A stretch of DNA of 5,965 nucleotides, taken from positions 1 to 5,965 of the forward strand of contig JAGRLX010000308.1 of NCBI GenBank assembly GCA_020441605.1, written 5' to 3'. Positions within the stretch are counted from its first letter, which is position 1; the number at the start of each line of letters is the position of its first letter. The stretch comes from Alphaproteobacteria bacterium. GTDB taxonomy: Bacteria; Pseudomonadota; Alphaproteobacteria; Rhizobiales; Aestuariivirgaceae. The notes below the pieces were generated by a model. The model saw only the letters and a list, made by a program, of their open reading frames with translations. It had not been told where the DNA came from and searched no databases. Position numbers and translations under genes: made by a program. This document shows positions 1 to 4,721 of the stretch, piece by piece.

Positions 1-362
1 TTCTTGGCTTCGCCCTGCAGGTCGCGGCGGGTCATGTCGAGCCCGATGCCGTAGCCCCAGACGTGGGTCAGCGCATCGGCCACGGCGATATTGGTGCCAC
101 CGGACTTGAGGGCGACAACGAGCTCGACCTCGTGATGCACGTCGGTCGAGTGCGGCGGATAAGGAAATTCGCCAGACGCGTCGAGGTTGTTGGGATTTTT
201 CTGGAAGAAGAATGGCGACTCGCGATTCGGATCGTGTCCCATCTCAACGGCGTGGGCCGCATAGTTGCGCCCGATGCAGTAGACGCGGCGGACGGGAAAC
301 GCGCCGCCACCACGCACGGGAATGGATGGAACCGGCGGCACGGGGATCACGAAGTCGGGCAT
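1..362 (-). CDS. FAH-superfamily hydrolase, fumarylpyruvate hydrolase-like (partial)
   Basis: The minus strand reads as an open frame of 120 codons from an ATG at 360-362 to the window edge; the C-terminal part lies outside. The start is supported by AGGTGAG (365-371) just upstream. Residues 26-40 read [15 protein letters not shown], the N-terminal hallmark of bacterial fumarylpyruvate hydrolases (NagK-like) and of FAHD1-type acylpyruvases/oxaloacetate decarboxylases. The expected divalent-metal ligands are visible: E78 and E80 in HHEVELVV and D109 in [10 protein letters not shown]. Family members are cytosolic, use Mg2+ or Mn2+, and cleave C-C bonds in 2,4-dioxo acids such as fumarylpyruvate, or decarboxylate oxaloacetate. 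The gene is divergent from the GntR regulator and probably shares its control region. The family is secure; the substrate is not. Gentisate-pathway fumarylpyruvate hydrolase is one option, but no other gentisate gene is in view. Confidence 0.9.
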   Translation of the reverse strand, partial: MPDFVIPVPPVPSIPVRGGGAFPVRRVYCIGRNYAAHAVEMGHDPNRESPFFFQKNPNNLDASGEFPYPPHSTDVHHEVELVVALKSGGTNIAVADALTHVWGYGIGLDMTRRDLQGEAK

Positions 363-395
363 GGCTCACCTATTGGCGTTGATGTCAGGGTCGAG

Positions 396-423
396 GCTAT
401 AGCAGGGACCAACACAAAATCAA
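396..423 (-). promoter_or_regulatory. Candidate promoter of the divergent hydrolase gene
   Basis: On the minus strand a TTGATT -35-like hexamer (418-423) is followed after 16 bp by TATAGC (396-401), preceded by TGC as in an extended -10 element. Transcription would begin near 389, giving a leader of about 27 nt that contains the AGGTGAG ribosome binding site of the hydrolase. This is a by-eye match in an AT-rich stretch and may be chance. Confidence 0.3.
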
Positions 424-440
424 TCCCTGCCAATTACGTC

Positions 441-451
441 AAGTCTGACAA
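441..451. promoter_or_regulatory. Candidate GntR-type operator half-palindrome
   Basis: AAGTCTGACAA fits the FadR-subfamily operator pattern tNGTNNNACNa at every conserved position except the first. It lies between the divergent hydrolase and gntR starts, just upstream of the candidate hydrolase promoter, where a local regulator could act. The core is short (GTC-T-GAC), so a chance match is quite possible. Confidence 0.25.
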
Positions 452-513
452 TTTTAATACCAATCGGTGAATGATTCACAATTTTATTGAAGAATGGGTC
501 AAACCATGCCATG

Positions 514-529
514 AATTGGTCAACCAATT
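514..529. promoter_or_regulatory. Perfect inverted repeat, probable GntR/FCD operator
   Basis: AATTGGT-CA-ACCAATT is a perfect 7-bp inverted repeat with a 2-bp centre. It closely resembles UxuR/ExuR-type boxes (AATTGGTATACCAATT) and PdhR/LldR-like TTGGT...ACCAA operators, all bound by FCD-type GntR regulators. Another ACCAAT half-site follows at 535-540, 12 bp after the ACCAAT at 523-528, and one precedes at 459-464. The repeat ends 16 bp before the likely gntR start at 546, which suggests autoregulation. It sits inside the longer open frame from 471, an argument against that start. Confidence 0.55.
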
Positions 530-545
530 TCGAGACCAATCATCG

Positions 546-1229
546 ATGTTCGAACCGATGGCAGACAGCATTGATCCCGTGACGCGGCTTCGCAGCTATA
601 TTGTGGAACGCGGCTTTACCCAGGGCGTGCGATTGCCACCCGAACGTCATCTGACCGATGAACTTGGCATGTCGCGTGCCACGCTGCGCAAGGCGCTGGG
701 GGCGCTCGAAAGAGATGGCGTGATCTGGCGGCATGTCGGCAAGGGAACATTCATCGCGGATGGCAGTCCACAGGCTCCCACCAGCGCGATGGTCGAACTC
801 GGACGTCAACTGACACCATTTCGCATGATGCGTGCCCGCATGGCGATCGAGCCGGCCATCGCGCGGGAGGCTGCGGTAAACGCCTCGGGTGATACCCAGA
901 TGCGCATGCAGCGCGCGCTCGATCGCTCCAAGGTGGCGGCCACCTGGCGGGAATACGAAATCCAGGACGACATTTTCCACCGCACCATCGCTGAGGCCAG
1001 CGACAATCTTCTGCTGCTGTCGCTGTTCGACCAGTTGAACGGCGTGCGAAGGGCCGTCGCGTGGGGAAGCGTGATGCGGCGCAGCGCCCAGCCATCGTCC
1101 GATCATTCCAGCTTTGCCGAGCATGATGCGATTGCCAATGCCATCGCCAGCCGGGATCCCGTGGCGGCCTATGAGGCCATGCGGGCGCATCTTCGGTCGG
1201 TTTCGCAGCGGCTTTTTGGAGAGAGTTGA
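546..1229 (+). CDS. GntR-family transcriptional regulator, FadR subfamily (FCD domain)
   Basis: The protein is 227 aa from the ATG at 546. Residues 10-75 form the winged helix-turn-helix, with the GntR signature RLPPERHLTDELGMSRATLR (29-48) and the wing GKGTFI. Residues from about 90 to 220 are an all-helical FCD ligand-binding domain. It carries the usual metal-site set: D141 or D142 and H145 in IQDDIFHRTIAEAS, H193 in AEHDAIANAI, and H215 in MRAHL. Such domains usually bind carboxylates through a divalent metal. The open frame extends back to an ATG at 471, which would add 25 residues, but that stretch is AT-rich, contains an operator-like palindrome (514-529), and has only GGTGA directly abutting the ATG. 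No strong ribosome binding site precedes 546 either; ATG 558 is also possible. It probably represses the downstream transport/ligase operon, the divergent hydrolase, or both. The family call is firm; the effector is unknown. Confidence 0.9.
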   Translation: MFEPMADSIDPVTRLRSYIVERGFTQGVRLPPERHLTDELGMSRATLRKALGALERDGVIWRHVGKGTFIADGSPQAPTSAMVELGRQLTPFRMMRARMAIEPAIAREAAVNASGDTQMRMQRALDRSKVAATWREYEIQDDIFHRTIAEASDNLLLLSLFDQLNGVRRAVAWGSVMRRSAQPSSDHSSFAEHDAIANAIASRDPVAAYEAMRAHLRSVSQRLFGES

Positions 1230-1254
1230 CCTCAACGACAGCGACCCCCGGGTC
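1225..1254. repeat. Two adjacent short inverted repeats after gntR
   Basis: GTTGA-CC-TCAAC (1225-1236) and GACCC-CC-GGGTC (1243-1254) are both perfect 5-bp palindromes with a CC centre, 18 bp centre to centre. The first overlaps the gntR stop codon. They lie about 70 to 95 bp before the substrate-binding protein gene, where a promoter or operator would be expected. Neither carries the GT...AC core of the 514-529 palindrome, and neither is followed by a T-run, so neither looks like a terminator. No convincing promoter hexamer pair was seen in 1230-1320. Confidence 0.3.
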
Positions 1255-1307
1255 AAAGAAGGCGGACTGCCCGACCGGGTTTATCCTATGACTTCACACG
1301 CATTCTC

Positions 1308-1317
1308 AGGGAGGAGA
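1308..1317 (+). promoter_or_regulatory. Strong ribosome binding site of the substrate-binding protein gene
   Basis: AGGGAGGAGA, a near-ideal Shine-Dalgarno sequence, lies a few bases before ATG 1321. It fixes that start over the longer open frame that runs back to 1114 inside gntR. It is the best ribosome binding site in the window, fitting the high output normally needed for a periplasmic binding protein. Confidence 0.8.
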
Positions 1318-1320
1318 GCC

Positions 1321-2292
1321 ATGAAGACCTTTTTCAAGAAACTGATGGGCATGGTATGCGGGGCCGGCATGATAGTGTCGATGGCGGCCGCGGCCCAGGC
1401 CGAGACCATCCGCATCGCACTGGCCGAGCCACCGTCGGATGAGCTCGCGGCATTCTTTGTCGCGCTGGAACGGGCCAAGGCCAAGGGCCTGGACTACGAG
1501 TGGACAGCTTTCGCCGACGAGGAACTGGCCATTCAGGCGGTTCTGAGCGGCGACATGGATATCGGCTTCGGCACCCCCTATGCCGCCATGCAGCGCTCCA
1601 AGGCCCCGATTCGGATCATCTTCCAGCTGTCGCGGCTGGTGTTCTTTCCGGTCACCACCATGGATTATACCAAGCTCGAGGACCTGAACGGTCAGCCCAT
1701 CATGTTGCATTCGCGCGGCGGTGGCACCGATTCGATCGCCAACGTCATCGAGAGCCGTCTCGGCATCAAGTTCGGCGAGCGTTCCTATGTGCCGGGTTCG
1801 GCCAATCGCGTGGTGGCCATGATGGCCGGCCAGGCCAAGGCGACGATCCTCGACCTCTCCAACAAGAACAAGATCGTGGCCCAGGCCGGCGACAAGTTCC
1901 ATGCCTTGCCGATGTTCGAGGTGAAGGCCAGCGACGAGGCGCTCTTCGCCAACCTGAACTGGATCAAGGCGAATGAGGATGCGGTCAACATCTTCGTGGA
2001 CGCGCTGCACAGCACCTGGTCCGACATGGTGAAGGATCCGAGCATCATCCGCAAGGAAACCAAGGCTGACGGACCGATCGGCCAGCTTCCGGCGGAAGTG
2101 CTCGATGGGCTCGATGGCTTCTACAAGGATGCGGTCGAAGGCGGCCTCTATGATGCCAATGGTGGTGGCCGCGACGCGGCCAAGGCCGACATGGAATGGT
2201 ATTCCGGCGCCGGCCAGCTTGAAGGCGATGCGGCCAGCCTGAATATCGAAGACTTCTGGTACTTCGCACCGCTCGACGCGGCGATGAAGTAA
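1321..2292 (+). CDS. ABC transporter substrate-binding protein, NMT1/SsuA-TauA-like
   Basis: The product is 323 aa with a clear Sec signal peptide: KKL basic start, hydrophobic core at about residues 9-25, and an AQA cleavage site with the mature protein from E28. Cys13 is not in a lipobox, so it should be a free periplasmic protein. The mature chain starts TIRIALAEPP, then has an early lobe ending in VLSGDMDIGFGTPYAAM (74-90), which corresponds to the 'G-D-hydrophobic-G' segment of SsuA/TauA/NMT1-type (type 2) binding proteins. LEDLNGQPIMLHSRGGGTDS (119-138) is the usual second-lobe anion/ligand loop. It delivers substrate to the two permeases encoded downstream. Relatives bind sulfonates, pyrimidines, riboflavin or aromatic acids, so the fold does not identify the ligand. 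An intercistronic hairpin follows the stop codon, a common arrangement that raises binding-protein levels over the membrane subunits. Confidence 0.88.
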   Translation: MKTFFKKLMGMVCGAGMIVSMAAAAQAETIRIALAEPPSDELAAFFVALERAKAKGLDYEWTAFADEELAIQAVLSGDMDIGFGTPYAAMQRSKAPIRIIFQLSRLVFFPVTTMDYTKLEDLNGQPIMLHSRGGGTDSIANVIESRLGIKFGERSYVPGSANRVVAMMAGQAKATILDLSNKNKIVAQAGDKFHALPMFEVKASDEALFANLNWIKANEDAVNIFVDALHSTWSDMVKDPSIIRKETKADGPIGQLPAEVLDGLDGFYKDAVEGGLYDANGGGRDAAKADMEWYSGAGQLEGDAASLNIEDFWYFAPLDAAMK

Positions 2293-2308
2293 ACTGACGC
2301 CATTGGCA

Positions 2309-2338
2309 GGCTGTCGGCCGGGGTACTGGCCGGCAGCC
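2309..2338 (+). promoter_or_regulatory. Strong intercistronic RNA hairpin
   Basis: Arms GGCTGTCGGCC (2309-2319) and GGCCGGCAGCC (2328-2338) pair over 11 bp with one internal G-U wobble (2314/2333). Two further pairs (2320/2327 wobble, 2321/2326) would close a GGTA loop. It starts 16 nt after the binding-protein stop codon and ends 34 nt before the permease start. The following bases (CGTCTTGCTTG) are only weakly T-rich, so it is not a good full intrinsic terminator. More likely it is a 3'-end stabiliser or partial attenuator setting the ratio of binding protein to membrane parts, as between malE and malF. Confidence 0.7.
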
Positions 2339-2372
2339 CGTCTTGCTTGAGACCAACACCGGACAGGGACGA

Positions 2373-3134
2373 ATGAAATACCGCTCGCTGCTTCTGAAGG
2401 TCCTGTCGGCAGTGATCGTGTTCGGCGCCTGGGAAATCGCGGGCCGCGTGCCGGTCAGCTTCGCCTTCCCCACCTTCACCGAGTCGATGGCGGCCCTCCT
2501 CCGGATGATTTTCGACGGCTCGATCTTCGTCGCCTATGCCGAAACCCTGCGGCCACTGGTCGTCGGCATCATCATCTCGGCCTTTGCCGGCATCGGGCTC
2601 GGCTTGTGGATCGGGCTCAGCGCGAAGTTTGATTGGCTGTTCTCGCCGATCTTCGTGGTGATGCAGGCCGCACCGCTCGCCGCGCTCATTCCGATCCTGG
2701 TCATGGTCTATGGCATCGGGCTCACATCGAAGGTCTTCGTCGTCTGCATCATGGCCATGCCGGTGATCGTGTTGAACACCGCCGGCGCAGTGCGCAACAC
2801 GCCGGCCTCGATCAAGGAAATGGCCAAGTCATTTCTGGCGAAGAACCATGATGTCCTGTTCAAGATCATTCTCCCGGCCGCGTCGCCAATGATCTTCTCG
2901 GGTCTCCGGCTCGGCATTTCGGCAGGGTTCATCGGCGCCATCCTGTCGGAGCTCAAGATCACGCCCACGGGTGTCGGCGACATCATCACTTATAGCCGTT
3001 CGATCGCCGACTATCCCAGCATGTATGCCGCCATCTTCTCCATCATTCTCCTTGCGGTTCTGTTCCTGAACCTGCTGGAGAAGATCGAAGACTACCTGTT
3101 TGAAGGAAACAATCGTGGCTATGTCTCAGATTAA
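2373..3134 (+). CDS. ABC transporter permease, SsuC/TauC-like (first of two)
   Basis: The product is 253 aa from ATG 2373, which has AGGGA (2365-2369) just upstream; a TTG at 2343 would add 10 residues but is less likely. It has about six hydrophobic segments (roughly residues 6-24, 60-82, 90-113, 118-137, 178-195, 218-235), as in binding-protein-dependent transport inner-membrane components. The cytoplasmic EAA loop that docks on the ATPase begins at E149 (KEMAKSFLAKNHD) and ends with the IILP...GLRLG part (165-181). The near-invariant glycine of this loop (EAAxxxG) is leucine here, L155, whereas the second permease keeps it. The gene overlaps the ATPase gene by 20 bp, indicating coupled translation. 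It probably pairs with the second permease to form a heterodimeric channel. Confidence 0.9.
   Translation: MKYRSLLLKVLSAVIVFGAWEIAGRVPVSFAFPTFTESMAALLRMIFDGSIFVAYAETLRPLVVGIIISAFAGIGLGLWIGLSAKFDWLFSPIFVVMQAAPLAALIPILVMVYGIGLTSKVFVVCIMAMPVIVLNTAGAVRNTPASIKEMAKSFLAKNHDVLFKIILPAASPMIFSGLRLGISAGFIGAILSELKITPTGVGDIITYSRSIADYPSMYAAIFSIILLAVLFLNLLEKIEDYLFEGNNRGYVSD
3103..3109 (+). promoter_or_regulatory. Ribosome binding site that decides the ATPase start
   Basis: AAGGAAA lies inside the end of the permease gene. Its AGGA core is 7 nt before GTG 3115 and 13 nt before ATG 3121, so it favours the GTG start, which adds two residues to the ATPase. Confidence 0.5.
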
Positions 3135-3921
3135 GCCGATCATCCAGCAGGCCGCGGCACCGGCAACCGACATTGCCGTGTCGGTGCGGAACGTCTCGAA
3201 GAACTATCAGGACGTCGAGGCGCTGAAGAACCTGACGCTCGAATTTCCGCGCGGCGAGCTCACCTCGCTTCTCGGACCATCGGGTTGTGGGAAAACCACC
3301 CTGCTCAAGATCATCGGCGGCCTCCTGCAACCGACCTCCGGAGACGTTGAGGTCGACGGCAGGAAAGTGAATGGCCCCGGCCCCGACCGGGCATTCGTGT
3401 TCCAGGATTTCGCCCTGCTGCCCTGGTCGAACGTGCTGCGCAACGTCGCCTTCGGCCTCGAACTGCGTGGTGTCGCCAAATCGGAACGCGAGGCGATTGC
3501 AGAGAAATACATCCGCGAAGTGGGTCTGGCCGGCTTCGAGAAAAAATTTCCGCACCAGCTTTCCGGCGGCATGCGCCAGCGCGTCGGGCTGGCCCGGGCG
3601 CTCTCAGTCGATGCCAAGGTGCTTTTGCTCGACGAGCCTTTCTCGGCGGTCGACGAGCAGACCCGGCGCAAGTTCCAGGAGGATCTCCTGGCGCTGGTGC
3701 GCAACGAGAAGAAGACCTTCATCTTCGTCACCCATTCGATCGAGGAAGCGGTCTACGTCTCGGACCAGATCGCCATCCTCCTGCCCCGACCCAGCCGTGT
3801 GTCGGAAATCATCCGGCCCGCGAGCTTCCGCAGCAAAAGCGTCGCAAACATCCGGCGCGACCCCGAATACCTCGACATCGTGGACAGGATCTGGGCGTCG
3901 TTGCGCAGCTACGTGGAGTGA
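3115..3921 (+). CDS. ABC transporter ATP-binding protein, SsuB/TauB-like
   Basis: The protein is 268 aa from GTG 3115 (266 aa if ATG 3121 is used). All nucleotide-binding motifs are intact and in order: Walker A GPSGCGKTT (54-62), Q-loop FQDFALLPW with Q97, signature LSGGMRQRVGLARAL (149-163), Walker B VLLLDEP (169-175), D-loop SAVD (177-180) and switch His207 in VTHSIEEA. The FQD-ALLPW Q-loop and the length are typical of the nitrate/sulfonate/taurine importer group. It powers import on the cytoplasmic face, contacting the EAA loops of the two permeases encoded on either side. The start overlaps the upstream permease by 20 bp. The stop codon shares GTGA (3918-3921) with a possible GTG start of the next gene. 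There is no C-terminal regulatory domain. Confidence 0.95.
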   Translation: MAMSQIKPIIQQAAAPATDIAVSVRNVSKNYQDVEALKNLTLEFPRGELTSLLGPSGCGKTTLLKIIGGLLQPTSGDVEVDGRKVNGPGPDRAFVFQDFALLPWSNVLRNVAFGLELRGVAKSEREAIAEKYIREVGLAGFEKKFPHQLSGGMRQRVGLARALSVDAKVLLLDEPFSAVDEQTRRKFQEDLLALVRNEKKTFIFVTHSIEEAVYVSDQIAILLPRPSRVSEIIRPASFRSKSVANIRRDPEYLDIVDRIWASLRSYVE

Positions 3922-3929
3922 ACGGCGGC

Positions 3930-4682
3930 ATGACCCTGTTCGGAACCAGACTTCCCGCCATGTCGTCGCTGCTGATCTGGGCAGCGCTCTGGGAACTTGT
4001 CGGCCAACTCAATCTGACCTTCTTCGTCCCGCCGCTGTCCAAGGTCATCGTCACGCTGGTGGGCCTGCTGCCGACGCCGGCCTTTCTCAACGCGCTCGGC
4101 GTCACCGCCTATGCCTTCTTTGCCGGCGTGGCCTTCGCGGTCGTGATCGGAATCCCGGTGGGCATCCTGATGGGCAAGAACCGCCTGCTCGACGAGGCCC
4201 TCCTGCCCTGGGTCAACATCTTCCTGTCGGCGCCGCTGACCGCGCTTGTGCCAGTCCTGATGGTGCTGTTCGGCTTCGGCGCCAAGACGATCATCATCAC
4301 CACCACGCTGTTCGCCGTGTGGATCATCATCCTCAACGCCCGGGCGGGAGTCCTGCAGATCAACCGGTCGCTGGTGGAAATGGCGCATAGCTTCGGCGCG
4401 TCGTCCTCGGATGCGTTCTTCAAGATCTATTTCTGGGCAGCCCTGCCGGAGATCCTGGGCGGTGTGCGGATCGGCGTCATCCGGGCGGTGAAGGGCGTGA
4501 TCATCGGCCAGCTGCTGGTATCGATAGTCGGCTTCGGCGCGCTGTTCGAACTCTATTCCAGCAACTTTCTGATGGCGCATTTCTGGGCCGTCCTGATCGT
4601 GCTGTTCGGCCTGGCCTTTACGCTCTCGGAGTTCCTGGCCTATCTCGAACGCAAGGTCTCCTATTACGCCGCATCGCGCTAG
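3930..4682 (+). CDS. ABC transporter permease, SsuC/TauC-like (second of two)
   Basis: The product is 250 aa from ATG 3930, with GGAGTGA (3915-3921) 8 nt upstream. GTG 3918 would add four residues and overlap the ATPase stop, but has no properly spaced ribosome binding site. Hydrophobic segments lie at about residues 9-27, 58-82, 90-114, 118-136, 184-200 and 215-235. The EAA loop is canonical: EMAHSFGAS with G156, followed by ALPEILGGVRIG (171-182). It resembles the first permease in layout but is clearly divergent in sequence, so the two are paralogues rather than a recent duplication. Encoding after the ATPase, in the same operon, suggests a heterodimeric membrane domain instead of the SsuC-type homodimer. 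A 39-nt gap separates it from the ligase gene. Confidence 0.9.
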   Translation: MTLFGTRLPAMSSLLIWAALWELVGQLNLTFFVPPLSKVIVTLVGLLPTPAFLNALGVTAYAFFAGVAFAVVIGIPVGILMGKNRLLDEALLPWVNIFLSAPLTALVPVLMVLFGFGAKTIIITTTLFAVWIIILNARAGVLQINRSLVEMAHSFGASSSDAFFKIYFWAALPEILGGVRIGVIRAVKGVIIGQLLVSIVGFGALFELYSSNFLMAHFWAVLIVLFGLAFTLSEFLAYLERKVSYYAASR

Positions 4683-4721
4683 GCCCCTTCACACGCCGAA
4701 TGGTCAACGAAAGAGAACAGG

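Noticed and set aside
63..470. A 135-codon plus-strand frame over the hydrolase start
   Set aside because: It is antisense to the conserved hydrolase N-terminus and has no ribosome binding site or domain.
441..475. Possible TPP riboswitch remnant (TAATACCAATCGG near an NMT1/THI5-type system)
   Set aside because: There is no CUGAGA box or ACCC...GGGU helix arrangement, it precedes the regulator rather than the transporter, and no thiamine gene is present; the similarity is accidental.
1271..1284. CCCGACCGGGTTT as a small terminator after gntR
   Set aside because: The stem is only 4 bp with a 2-base loop and three Ts, too weak to act.
1114..1320. A 69-residue upstream extension of the substrate-binding protein, starting within gntR
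   Set aside because: The strong ribosome binding site and signal peptide both place the start at 1321; the extension would bury the signal peptide.
1351..1359. Cys13 of the binding protein as a lipoprotein attachment site
   Set aside because: The preceding residues (GMV) do not fit the lipobox, and a good AQA signal peptidase I site lies downstream.
2309..2350. Hairpin as an intrinsic terminator ending the binding-protein transcript
   Set aside because: The bases after the stem (CGTCTTGCTTG) are not a T-run, and the downstream permease and ATPase genes have no evident promoter of their own; partial attenuation remains possible.
3371..4390. A 339-codon plus-strand frame spanning the ATPase and second permease genes
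   Set aside because: It is the shifted frame of two genes with intact motifs; the product is low-complexity Ser/Arg/Ala/Pro-rich.
3909..4580. A 223-codon minus-strand frame opposite the second permease
   Set aside because: His/Asp/Arg/Gln-rich composition is the reverse complement of membrane-helix codons; no domain.
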